A stretch of DNA of 60,053 nt from contig NZ_LFQU01000022.1 in the NCBI RefSeq assembly GCF_001275135.1, positions 1-60,053 of the forward strand. The letters are read 5' to 3'. Below, piece by piece: positions 27,268 through 35,069 of this stretch. The position numbers were made by a program, and so were the translations under genes. The notes under the pieces were generated by a model, which searched no databases, was not told the DNA's origin, and saw only the letters and a list, made by a program, of their open reading frames with translations. Source of the DNA: Xylanibacter rarus (GTDB lineage Bacteria; Bacteroidota; Bacteroidia; Bacteroidales; Bacteroidaceae). Numbering within the stretch: the stretch's first letter is position 1; the number at the start of each line of letters is the position of its first letter.

Positions 27268-27307
27268 AAAATAGGCAGTTTCAAACTTTGAGATGGCCTA
27301 TTTTTTA
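27268..27307 (+). terminator. Terminator of the R-M operon
   Basis: AAATAGGC and GCCTATTT pair around an inner TTTC/GAGA stem and loop, followed by a T run. It lies about 75 bases after the methyltransferase stop. Confidence 0.7.
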
Positions 27308-27618
27308 TATGAAATAAATTTAAATCGTTATTTCGCCAACATGTTCTTTGTTCCACGAAAAGTGGGGCCATTCTTTATGTTCATATATATACATAGGCAG
27401 AATTGTTTTTTGCAAATATACAGTTTTGCGGACAATTAACCGCATATTTTGCGGCTTATTGTCCGCAAAGAACGATGATTTTAATGATTTAGTTATGTAA
27501 AATGTGATTTGTATCTGCTGTTTGTGCAATGTATTTTGTTGGTCTTTCATTGGATATTTACATTGCCGGGCATGGGTTTATGCATTTGTTATTGCCGCTT
27601 TTTGTGTGTTTAATGAAA

Positions 27619-27653
27619 ACAAAAAATCCTGATTTCGAAATGAAATCAGGATT
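27619..27653 (-). terminator. Terminator of tRNA-Phe
   Basis: AATCCTGATTTC (27625-27636) and GAAATCAGGATT (27642-27653) form a perfect 12-bp stem. On the minus strand it is followed by TTTTGTTTTC. It lies just past the tRNA 3' end. Confidence 0.8.
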
Positions 27654-27667
27654 CTGTTTGTTGAGAG

Positions 27668-27740
27668 TGGTACCACCAGGAATCGAACCGGGGACACAAG
27701 GATTTTCAGTCCTTTGCTCTACCAACTGAGCTATGGCACC
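27668..27740 (-). tRNA. tRNA-Phe (GAA)
   Basis: Read on the minus strand: acceptor GGTGCCA pairs with TGGTACC (one G-U), D-arm AGCTCAGTTGGTAGAGCA, anticodon loop CTGAAAA with GAA, T-arm GGTTCGATTCC, discriminator A. 73 bases without encoded CCA. Confidence 0.96.
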
Positions 27741-27763
27741 ATCGTTATTGCTTGATTGCGGGT

Positions 27764-27796
27764 GCAAAGATATGCCTTTTTTGTTAATCATACAAA
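27764..27796 (-). promoter_or_regulatory. Promoter of tRNA-Phe
   Basis: On the minus strand TTTG (window 27793-27796), 20 bases, TATCTTTGC (window 27764-27772). Perfect consensus, 24 bases before the tRNA. Confidence 0.8.
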
Positions 27797-27846
27797 TTTT
27801 TGAGCATTTTTTTTGAAAAAAATGCACGAGTTTCAAAAAAATGCTT

Positions 27847-27855
27847 TACCTTTGC
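27847..27855 (+). promoter_or_regulatory. Promoter -7 box of tRNA-Pro
   Basis: TACCTTTGC lies 17 bases before the tRNA 5' end and matches TAnnTTTGC. Confidence 0.65.
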
Positions 27856-27872
27856 ACTCGCTTTTAAGGCAT

Positions 27873-27948
27873 CGGGATTTAGCGCAGTTGGTAGCGCACT
27901 ACGTTCGGGACGTAGGGGTCGCTGGTTCGAGTCCAGTAATCCCGACCA
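27873..27948 (+). tRNA. tRNA-Pro (CGG)
   Basis: Acceptor CGGGATT pairs with AATCCCG. D-arm AGCGCAGTTGGTAGCGC, anticodon stem CTACG/CGTAG with loop TTCGGGA (anticodon CGG), T-arm with GGTTCGAGTCC, then discriminator A and an encoded CCA. It is divergent from tRNA-Phe, 132 bases away. Confidence 0.95.
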
Positions 27949-27949
27949 G

Positions 27950-27996
27950 AAGAGGTCAACAGGTTGGAGACAGCATGTTGGCCTCTTTTGGTTTTT
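27950..27996 (+). terminator. Terminator of tRNA-Pro
   Basis: AGAGGTCAAC (27951-27960) pairs with GTTGGCCTCT (27977-27986, one G-U), followed by TTTGGTTTTT. Confidence 0.75.
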
Positions 27997-28228
27997 GAAG
28001 CTTTATTAAAGTTGGATATTTGGACAGAAAGACACAATAATTTTGTATATTTGTATGCCCGTTGTATCATTACGGGGCATGGCTTGTGCTTTAAGCATGA
28101 TAATTAAAATGCTGAAGCCGGTGGAGTGGGTGTCTTTATAATATAAAGTATGTCTTTGCCCGGACGGCAGTCGGTTTGCTGCGACAGGCATAACAGGGCT
28201 GACAGACTTATAAATAATATTGCAGGTT

Positions 28229-29020
28229 ATGAAAATATCGGTAATTGGTGCCGGTGCCATGGGTGGAGCCATGGTGGAAGGCTTTGTCAAGTGCGGGATG
28301 TTGGCGGCAGCCGACATCACTGTTTCGGCTCCTCATGAAGCGACGCTCGAGCGCTTCAAAAGTCTCGGAGTTAATGTTACTACTGACAACAAAGTAGCGA
28401 CAGCAGCAGGCGATGTGGTGTTTGTCGTGGTGAAGCCATGGCTGGCAGAGCAGGTTATAGGCGAAATACGGGCGGCTGTTGATTACAACCGGCAGATCAT
28501 TGTGTCGGTTATGGCCGGCGTAAGCGGCAGTCAGCTTAAGGAATGGTTTGGCGGAACAGACGGAAAGCAGCCCCGGCTGTTTATCGTGATACCCAACATA
28601 GCCATTGCCGTGAAAAGTTCGATGACGTTTATCGTTCCGGTTAATGCAGATGAAGAAGCCACGGCTGTAATGGCTGCCCTGTTTGACTCAACCGGATTGC
28701 AGATGGTTACGGAGGAACGGCTGCTCGGAGCTGCCACTACGCTTGCATCGTGCGGCATAGCCTACGCCATGAGGTATGTCAGGGCTTCGACAGAAGGCGG
28801 CGTTGAACTCGGATTCAAGGCGCGTGACGCGCAGCGGATAGTGATGCAGACGATGAAGGGAGCCGTAGACTTGTTGCAGGCCAGCGGCAGTCATCCTGAA
28901 GTTGAGATAGACAAAGTTACTACGCCCGGAGGCATGACGATACGCGGACTTAACGAAATGGAGCATGCCGGATTTACGAGTTCTGTGATACGCGGGCTGA
29001 AAGCCGGAATGTCGAAATAA
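28229..29020 (+). CDS. proC: Pyrroline-5-carboxylate reductase
   Basis: A 263-residue enzyme that reduces 1-pyrroline-5-carboxylate to proline with NAD(P)H, the last step of proline synthesis. The N-terminal Rossmann dinucleotide motif is VIGAGAMGGAMVEG. The C-terminal dimerisation domain carries the family signature around DKVTTPGGMTIRGLNEMEHA, with Thr-Pro-Gly-Gly-Met at the active site. The ATG at 28229 is preferred over a TTG three codons upstream. It stands directly upstream of the arginine gene argF' on the same strand but is separated by 494 bases. Length matches the family (about 260-275). Confidence 0.95.
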   Translation: MKISVIGAGAMGGAMVEGFVKCGMLAAADITVSAPHEATLERFKSLGVNVTTDNKVATAAGDVVFVVVKPWLAEQVIGEIRAAVDYNRQIIVSVMAGVSGSQLKEWFGGTDGKQPRLFIVIPNIAIAVKSSMTFIVPVNADEEATAVMAALFDSTGLQMVTEERLLGAATTLASCGIAYAMRYVRASTEGGVELGFKARDAQRIVMQTMKGAVDLLQASGSHPEVEIDKVTTPGGMTIRGLNEMEHAGFTSSVIRGLKAGMSK

Positions 29021-29514
29021 GACAGAAACTTCAAAATGAATTTCTGATAACAGTGAAACCTGTATATTAGATAAATTATAATGCAAGTTTTATCCGTAAT
29101 TTACGGATTGTAGAATATTTCGCTGTTTAAGTTTCTTTTTTTTCAAATTTAATTGTTACTTTTGGCAAGTTATATTTGGAGCCTGTGCAAAGGTGAAGAT
29201 AAGAAATGCTCATGGCGGATGCTATGCCAATGCCTCTGTCGGGATTAGCCGAAAGGCACTTGGCGCTTAGCCTTGTGAGTATGCGGCCGGTTTGCTCTTT
29301 GTGGGCGATGAGGCTGTGAACGTTGAATATTTTAAGGCAACAGAATCTGATTTGTTGAGCAGGTGTAAGACGATACGGCATCTGCCATGCGTGATGCGCA
29401 GGCCTCCTGTCTCACTTTGCAGAATACAGGACTGCAAATCTGCTACACTGTCAGACGGAAAGTCAGACGTTTTTATGAACTTTCAGGTATTAGGGAAATT
29501 TTTAATAAAAAGAT
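29021..29514. other. Long non-coding gap between proC and argF'
   Basis: No convincing gene. An 84-codon frame on the minus strand (29127-29381) has no recognisable product. TTTGGCAAGTTATATTTGG near 29160 resembles promoter boxes at short spacing. No terminator hairpin with a T run is obvious after proC. Confidence 0.4.
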
Positions 29515-30477
29515 ATGAATACATTTATAAACGTAGAAGATATCGGCAATCTGCAGCAGGCACTTGCCGAAGCACAAGAAATAAAGAACGACCGCTTTAA
29601 GTATCAGCATCTTGGCAAGAACAAGACACTGATGATGATTTTCTTCAACAACAGTCTGCGCACACGACTCAGCACGCAGAAGGCAGCCATGAATCTTGGC
29701 ATGAACGTGATAGTGCTCGACGTAAATGCCGGTGCATGGAAGCTGGAGACAGAGCGCGGAGTAATCATGGACGGCGACAAGAGCGAGCACCTGCTCGAAG
29801 CCATTCCGGTGATGGGTTGCTATTGCGACCTTATCGGTGTGCGCTCGTTTGCTGGCCTGACCGACCGCGAGTATGATTATGCCGAAACCGTGCTCCATCA
29901 GTTTATCAAGTACAGCGGCCGTCCTGTGTTTGCCATGGAAACGGCAACGGTGCATCCTCTTCAGGCTTTTGCCGACCTCATTACCATTGAGGAGCACAAG
30001 ACAAAAGCCCGTCCGAAGGTTGTCCTGTCATGGGCACCCCATTGCCGTGCATTGCCGCAGGCCGTTCCAAACTCGTTTGCGCAGTGGATGAACGCTGCCG
30101 ACGTAGACTTTGTTGTCACTCATCCCGAGGGTTATGAACTCGACCCGAAGTTTGTTGGCAATGCCCGTGTTGAGTACGACCAGATGAAAGCTCTTGAAGG
30201 AGCCGACTTCGTTTATGCCAAAAACTGGAGCTGTCCCGGCGTGACCAGTCCGGCTGATTACGGCAAGATATTAAGCAAGGACATGTCGTGGACAATAGAC
30301 GCGGCACACATGGCCGTTACAGATAACGGCAAGTTTATGCACTGTCTGCCTGTACGCCGCGGTCTTATCGTAACAGACGATGTGATAGAAAGTCCTAATT
30401 CGCTCGTCATTCCAGAAGCTGCCAATCGCGAGATTTCTGCTTCTGTGGTAATCAAGCGAATGCTCGAGTCATTATAG
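29515..30477 (+). CDS. argF': Acyl-ornithine carbamoyltransferase (N-succinyl or N-acetyl)
   Basis: A 320-residue transcarbamylase with the carbamoyl-phosphate loop (FFNNSLRTRLSTQKAAMNLG, like STRT families), RSFAGL, the HPLQAFADL motif (H-P-x-Q) and the MHCLPVRRG stretch. It closely resembles the Bacteroides fragilis enzyme, which uses N-succinyl-ornithine, rather than ornithine transcarbamylase. The specificity position reported as Pro90 in that enzyme (Glu92 in the Xanthomonas acetyl form) appears to be Ser90 here (DGDKSEH), so the acyl group accepted is uncertain. It makes acyl-citrulline, which needs deacylation before argG. A terminator follows. Confidence 0.9.
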   Translation: MNTFINVEDIGNLQQALAEAQEIKNDRFKYQHLGKNKTLMMIFFNNSLRTRLSTQKAAMNLGMNVIVLDVNAGAWKLETERGVIMDGDKSEHLLEAIPVMGCYCDLIGVRSFAGLTDREYDYAETVLHQFIKYSGRPVFAMETATVHPLQAFADLITIEEHKTKARPKVVLSWAPHCRALPQAVPNSFAQWMNAADVDFVVTHPEGYELDPKFVGNARVEYDQMKALEGADFVYAKNWSCPGVTSPADYGKILSKDMSWTIDAAHMAVTDNGKFMHCLPVRRGLIVTDDVIESPNSLVIPEAANREISASVVIKRMLESL

Positions 30478-30510
30478 AGTTCAACATTTTAAATCATATT
30501 TGCTAACGGA

Positions 30511-30551
30511 GAATGCAGGCCGATGATGACAAGTCGGGTCTGCATTCTTTA
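30511..30551 (+). terminator. Terminator after argF'
   Basis: AGAATGCAG...CCG pairs with CGG...CTGCATTCT, with a small internal mismatch, then TTTAT. Confidence 0.7.
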
Positions 30552-30630
30552 TGGCTACAACCGGAAATAGTTCAGGCATTTATATATTAATACTCATTTT
30601 ATTGAGTAAAAGGATATATTAAAAATAAAA

Positions 30631-31542
30631 ATGGATAACATTGTCATACAGATGATCATACTCCTGCTGCTTGTAGTGGCGGGATTTGTTTCAAACAGAT
30701 GCGGACTTATGGGCGGCGATTTCGACCGTAAGTTGTCAGGTTTTATTATCAACGTGTCGTGTCCATGTCTTATCATATCGTCAGTGATGGGCGACGTTTT
30801 TCCCGACCGGGGCATGATATTGCCATTGCTCGGCGTAGGCATGATTACTTATGTACTGCTGTTTTTGATAGCCTATTTCCTTCCACGCTATTTTGTCCGC
30901 AAAGCCGACTATCGCGGAATGTATAGTTTTATGCTTATGTTTGCCAACGTTGGTTTTATCGGCTATCCCGTTGTGGCATCAATCTTTGGCAGCCAGGCCG
31001 TATTCTATGCCAGTCTGCTCAACATCCCCAACACACTTTTCATCTTTATTGTCGGTTTGTCGTTTGTCCTTGGAAGCACAGACGGACACAAGTTTAATGT
31101 CAGCACGCTGTATTGTCCGCCAATGGTGGCGTCTTATGTCTCGATAGTTATAGTGGCCCTTGGACTTGATTCTATACCGAGGGTGGTGTCTGAGCCGTTT
31201 CATCTTTTGGGAGGCATCACCGTTCCGGGAGCGTTGCTTGTTATCGGTTCTTCGATGGCCCAGATGGATACCCGTCATATACTCGGCACAAGGTCGGTCT
31301 ATGTCATGTCAGCCTTCCGTCTCTTGATAATCCCCGTGGTCATATATTTCCTGTTGCGCCTTTGCGGAGTAGACGAGACAATCAACCGCATCAACACCGT
31401 GCTTATTGGCATGCCGGTGGCCTCTTATGGCACGATGTTTTGCCTGAGATACGGGCGCGATGAGAGCGAGATGGTTGAGGGCACGCTGATCACTACCATT
31501 CTTTCCGTTGTCACCATACCTTTGCTTACGCTGATATTTTGA
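30631..31542 (+). CDS. AEC-family transporter (auxin efflux carrier-like permease)
   Basis: A 303-residue protein with about ten hydrophobic helices arranged as two five-helix repeats, as in the AEC/BART superfamily. Recognisable pieces are FVSNRCGLM near the N-terminus, MLMFANVGFIGYPVVASIFG (the conserved N-x-G-F-x-G-x-P type motif, about residues 107-126) and GMPVASYGTMFCLRYG near 256-271. Family members export small organic acids or related anions; the substrate is unknown here. It stands alone between argF' and the RidA-like gene, with no sign that it belongs to the arginine pathway. Confidence 0.9.
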   Translation: MDNIVIQMIILLLLVVAGFVSNRCGLMGGDFDRKLSGFIINVSCPCLIISSVMGDVFPDRGMILPLLGVGMITYVLLFLIAYFLPRYFVRKADYRGMYSFMLMFANVGFIGYPVVASIFGSQAVFYASLLNIPNTLFIFIVGLSFVLGSTDGHKFNVSTLYCPPMVASYVSIVIVALGLDSIPRVVSEPFHLLGGITVPGALLVIGSSMAQMDTRHILGTRSVYVMSAFRLLIIPVVIYFLLRLCGVDETINRINTVLIGMPVASYGTMFCLRYGRDESEMVEGTLITTILSVVTIPLLTLIF

Positions 31543-31670
31543 TGCGCAGATGTTGACCGGTGTGAATGAAATATTATGTCTTTGATGTCAATTTTGTGAT
31601 AAAAAAGCTGTTTTTGCGTATGCTTTAAATTTTAAAGCATTATTTTTGCGCCTAAAAAGAATATCTGCTT

Positions 31671-32696
31671 ATGGAAAAATATGCTGTTCTGTCGGCCGTT
31701 GCCAGGGGAAATTTCTGGGAGCGGCTGTGCCATCTCTACATGAAGACGGGCGATTATGTTGATATGGAGAATCTTGAAAACCGCCATATCGTTTATGTTA
31801 AGGTGTTTCTTAGCGACATCCGCAACCAATATGCCGCTCTGCTCGAGTCGCAGCTGTGGCACGACTATCTTTCGCATGTGCCGTGTTCCGTGGTAGGGCA
31901 GGCTCCGCTTGACGGGTCGAAGGTTTCGCTTCTTGTATGCACGTCTGATGCTTCGTCGGTTTCTTCGTTTTGCAGTTTAAGGCTCTGCGGGACCGACCTG
32001 GCCGGTAAGGATGCCTATGGGCAGGCTGTGGCTCTGTTCGAAAAGTTTGTCGGCTCGGCTCATCTTGCCGATGACGCTTCAGGAGTTGGCTGCCTGCGCG
32101 TGTGGCTTTATGTGGCTGATACTGACGGCTGTCTTGATGCCGTTGAGAAGGCACGCGACGACGTGTTCGGGCGTTATGGCATTGATGCCGGCAAATTGCG
32201 TATGGCTGTTACGGTTGTTGGCGGAGTAACACATGCCGACGGAGCCGTGGTGGCTCTCGACTATCTGTCGTTTGGTGGCGATGCCAAGGCTGTCGTTCCT
32301 CCTTGCTCTGATGAAGGCTCGGCAAAAGATGAGTCTGCCGCAGGCTATGGCTGTATAGACCTTGGCGTAGATTTAGGCAGCGGATTGCGTGTTGACATTC
32401 CGCCGTTCGTACTTCCTTCTGCGACTGATGCCGACATGAGTCAGCTCGATGTGCGCCAGTATACCGGACAGATTCTTGGCGACATGGGCGTAAGGCTTAA
32501 GCGCTACGGTCTGACGATGAACCACGTAAGTTGCTTTGTGGCTTATCTTCGTGACTTTTCTGACTATACCGATGTCGATCGTCTGCTCTCCATGGCTTTC
32601 CCTTATGTGCCTCACGTCATTGTATGTGCCGACGGAGCCGGCGGCTGCTTGCCGGTGATGATAGAGAGTGTTGCCGAGAGACCTGCTGAGGCCTGA
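31671..32696 (+). CDS. Two-part RidA/YjgF-like protein, unknown function
   Basis: A 341-residue protein. The first part has a segment typical of RidA/YjgF folds (YVKVFLSDIRNQ, then LSHVPCSVVGQAPLDG near residues 70-85). A second, similar segment appears near the C-terminus (LKRYGLTMNHVSCFVAYLRD, then FPYVPHVIVCADG), so two RidA-like domains are likely. RidA proteins deaminate reactive enamines. The typical arginine that binds the substrate carboxylate is not clearly identifiable, so activity is uncertain. A TATTTTTGC -7 box at 31641-31649 lies 22 bases before the start. Chorismatase-like proteins share this fold and are an alternative. Confidence 0.6.
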   Translation: MEKYAVLSAVARGNFWERLCHLYMKTGDYVDMENLENRHIVYVKVFLSDIRNQYAALLESQLWHDYLSHVPCSVVGQAPLDGSKVSLLVCTSDASSVSSFCSLRLCGTDLAGKDAYGQAVALFEKFVGSAHLADDASGVGCLRVWLYVADTDGCLDAVEKARDDVFGRYGIDAGKLRMAVTVVGGVTHADGAVVALDYLSFGGDAKAVVPPCSDEGSAKDESAAGYGCIDLGVDLGSGLRVDIPPFVLPSATDADMSQLDVRQYTGQILGDMGVRLKRYGLTMNHVSCFVAYLRDFSDYTDVDRLLSMAFPYVPHVIVCADGAGGCLPVMIESVAERPAEA

Positions 32697-32913
32697 CACG
32701 GGGCCTATCTGTCATGTACAGCGACATTTACGTCTGTCACAATGTCTGTATATACGGAATATTTGTGAATAATCAATGATTTTTATTAAAACAAAGGCAT
32801 TTGTCGCTTTTTTTGCTTATGTTTGCATAACATATTATGCCTGCTTTGTCGGGCATTTAAGAGTTATGAGATAAAAAAAGAAATCATAAAAACAACAAAA
32901 CCGAAAAGAAAAA

Positions 32914-33633
32914 ATGAACGAAGAAAGATTGTATGATCTCATACGCGAGAAAGAAAACATCGCGTCGGTAGCCTTCCCGTCGCTTATGCGCAAGGTTTAC
33001 GTGTGGATGACTCTGGCCCTTGTCATAACAGGCTTTGTGGCTTATGGCGTGGCCTCAAGTCCCGGCATAATAACAGCCCTGGTGTCTAACAAACTGCTGT
33101 TCTGGGGCTTGTTCATAGCCGAGCTAGCTCTGGTATGGACTGTTTCGGCACGCATCAACCGCCTGTCGCTTACCACAGCCACACTGCTGTTTATCCTTTA
33201 TTCTGCCCTCAACGGAGCCACGCTGTCGCTTATTCTGCTCGTATATACAATGCAGTCTATTGCCAGCGTATTCTTTATCACGGCCGGCACGTTTGCCGTT
33301 ATGGCAGCCATAGGCTATTTCACCAAGGCCGACCTGTCTTCATTGGGCAAGATACTTATGATGGCCCTTATCGGTCTGATCATCGCCACTGTGGTCAACG
33401 CCTTCCTGCTTAAGAGCGGCGGCTTCAGTCTTATACTTAGCTACGTCGGCGTACTGATCTTTGTCGGTCTTACAGCCTACGACACTCAGAAGATAAAGCA
33501 GATGCTGATTATGGCAGACGATGTTAACGAGGAGACACAAAAGATAGCCCTTTTAGGCTCGCTTTCGCTCTATCTCGACTTTATCAACCTCTTCCTTTAT
33601 CTGCTCAGGATATTCGGAAACAGCAGAGAATAA
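32914..33633 (+). CDS. Bax inhibitor-1/YccA-family membrane protein
   Basis: A 239-residue protein with seven hydrophobic helices. It carries family features: a soluble N-terminus, YVWMTLALVITGFVAYGVAS near 30-50, LFILYSALNGATLSLI near 91-106, and the C-terminal GLTAYDTQKIKQM with the conserved aspartates, then SLYLDFINLFLYLLRIFG at the end. Members form pH-sensitive channels or transporters and interact with proteases (E. coli YccA with FtsH). It is a single gene with a strong terminator. Confidence 0.93.
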   Translation: MNEERLYDLIREKENIASVAFPSLMRKVYVWMTLALVITGFVAYGVASSPGIITALVSNKLLFWGLFIAELALVWTVSARINRLSLTTATLLFILYSALNGATLSLILLVYTMQSIASVFFITAGTFAVMAAIGYFTKADLSSLGKILMMALIGLIIATVVNAFLLKSGGFSLILSYVGVLIFVGLTAYDTQKIKQMLIMADDVNEETQKIALLGSLSLYLDFINLFLYLLRIFGNSRE

Positions 33634-33679
33634 AAGATTCATCAGTTGCGCCTTTTGACGGTGCAAATTATAATTGTTG

Positions 33680-33711
33680 AAGCAGGATGCAGTTGTGCAT
33701 CCTGCTTTTTT
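33680..33711 (+). terminator. Terminator after the Bax-inhibitor-like gene
   Basis: AAGCAGGATGCA and TGCATCCTGCTT form a 12-bp stem followed by TTTTG. Confidence 0.85.
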
Positions 33712-33774
33712 GTTGAATATATATTCAGAAATATGTGAAAAATAGTTCTATTGGCGTATTTTTATACAAAAATG

Positions 33775-33807
33775 TTTGTATATATACGTGAATGATTGTA
33801 TATTTGC
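33775..33807 (+). promoter_or_regulatory. argR promoter with possible ARG box
   Basis: TTTG (33775-33778), 20 bases, TATATTTGC (33799-33807). Just after it, AATGAATAAATATACAG (about 33815-33831) resembles half-conserved ArgR operators (TGAAT-n4-ATTCA type), which would allow autoregulation. The operator is inferred from resemblance. Confidence 0.65.
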
Positions 33808-33835
33808 AAACATAAATGAATAAATATACAGGCAA

Positions 33836-34312
33836 ATGAAATCAAAGAACGGTAGATTACAGACTTTGCGTATGCTTATCTCAAGCCAGGAGCTTTGTTG
33901 TCAGGACGAGGTGCTCAAGGCTCTTGAGAAAGAAGGCTACAAGGTTACGCAGGCCACGTTGAGCCGCGACATGAAACAGCTTAAGGTGGCAAAGGCTACA
34001 AGTTTGAGCGGCAAATACTTCTATGTGCTGCCCAACGAGACGATGTATAAGCGCGTGTCGAGCCCTAAGACGGCTGCCGAGATGCTGCTTACGTCTGGAT
34101 TTATGTCTATCAACTTTTCTGGCAACATGGGCGTTATAAGGACACGTCCGGGCTATGCCAGCAGTCTGGCTTACAACATCGACAACAGTGGCATACCATT
34201 GATATTGGGCACTATTGCCGGCGATGACACTATTTTTATTGTCATAAAGGACGGTGTGAGGCACGGAGACATTGTGGCCGAGCTGCGCAACGTCATTCCT
34301 GACATAAAATAA
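33836..34312 (+). CDS. argR: Arginine repressor
   Basis: A 158-residue ArgR/AhrC protein. The N-terminal winged helix spans about residues 1-70 (MLISSQELCCQDEVLKALEK, then VTQATLSRDMKQLKVAKA with the conserved SRD recognition helix). The C-terminal oligomerisation and arginine-binding domain has ILGTIAGDDTIFIVIKD, where GTIAGDDT is the arginine-binding signature. With arginine bound, the hexamer represses biosynthetic genes. It heads the cluster argR-GNAT-argG-PspC-argC-argD. Confidence 0.96.
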   Translation: MKSKNGRLQTLRMLISSQELCCQDEVLKALEKEGYKVTQATLSRDMKQLKVAKATSLSGKYFYVLPNETMYKRVSSPKTAAEMLLTSGFMSINFSGNMGVIRTRPGYASSLAYNIDNSGIPLILGTIAGDDTIFIVIKDGVRHGDIVAELRNVIPDIK

Positions 34313-34445
34313 AGGTGGCAATAGATAATAAATAACAGAAACTTTTTAATATAAACAATGTATCAATGCCGGTTTCGTCCGGTCTTTCCCGTGCCTCATT
34401 TGGTTCGGGCAGGGACTTGACGTCCTTTACGGCAGAAACGTTACA

Positions 34446-35051
34446 ATGATGAAAGAAATTGAAGTAATGGTGGCTGATGCGTCACATGAGAAATATGTTG
34501 ACACCATTCTCGATACAATGGCGGCAGCCGCCAAGGTGCGCGGAACGGGTATTGCCAGCCGTAGCCATGAGTATCTGGCAACCAAGATGAGAGAAACCAA
34601 GGCCGTTATAGCCCTGTGTGACGGAAGGTTTGTCGGCTTCAGCTATATTGAGACATGGGGCAACAAGCATTATGTAACCACTTCGGGACTTATCGTTCAT
34701 CCCGACTACAGGGGCATGGGCGTGTCTAAGCGCATAAAGGACATGACCTTCACGCTGGCCCGCACACGCTGGCCTAAGGCAAAGATATTCAGCTTGACGA
34801 GCGGTTCGGCCGTGATGCGCATGAACACGCAGCTGGGCTATCTGCCCGTAACCTTTGCCGACCTTACCGATGATGAGGCTTTCTGGCGCGGATGCGAGGG
34901 CTGCATCAACGTAGACGTGCTGAAGCGCACGGGCCGCCGCTACTGCATCTGCACCGGCATGCTTTACGACCCGGCCGAGCACGAGGGCGACAAAACTCCG
35001 ATAGAGTTGCCCGCAAGCGTTATTGAGAGAATTAAAAGAATTGGAAACTGA
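34446..35051 (+). CDS. GNAT-family acetyltransferase in the arginine cluster
   Basis: A 201-residue GNAT protein: RFVGFSYIETWGNKHYVTTS (beta strands 2-4 region), LIVHPDYRGMGVSKRIKDM (acetyl-CoA pyrophosphate loop R/Q-x-x-G-x-G/S, about residues 93-111), and FSLTSGSAVMRMNTQLGYLP. A C-terminal extension has paired Cys residues (GCEGCINVD, RRYCICTG). Location between argR and argG suggests a role in arginine synthesis. It could acylate glutamate at the first step, replacing ArgA, but this is inference from context. Confidence 0.82.
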   Translation: MMKEIEVMVADASHEKYVDTILDTMAAAAKVRGTGIASRSHEYLATKMRETKAVIALCDGRFVGFSYIETWGNKHYVTTSGLIVHPDYRGMGVSKRIKDMTFTLARTRWPKAKIFSLTSGSAVMRMNTQLGYLPVTFADLTDDEAFWRGCEGCINVDVLKRTGRRYCICTGMLYDPAEHEGDKTPIELPASVIERIKRIGN

Positions 35052-35069
35052 TTAAAAAACATATTTGTT

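Noticed and set aside
23860-27740. R-M operon as a tRNA-Phe integrated island
   Set aside because: It lies on the 3' side of the tRNA, but no integrase and no repeated tRNA 3' end were found on the other side.
29127-29381. 84-codon minus-strand frame between proC and argF'
   Set aside because: No family resemblance, no promoter, and a low-complexity end.
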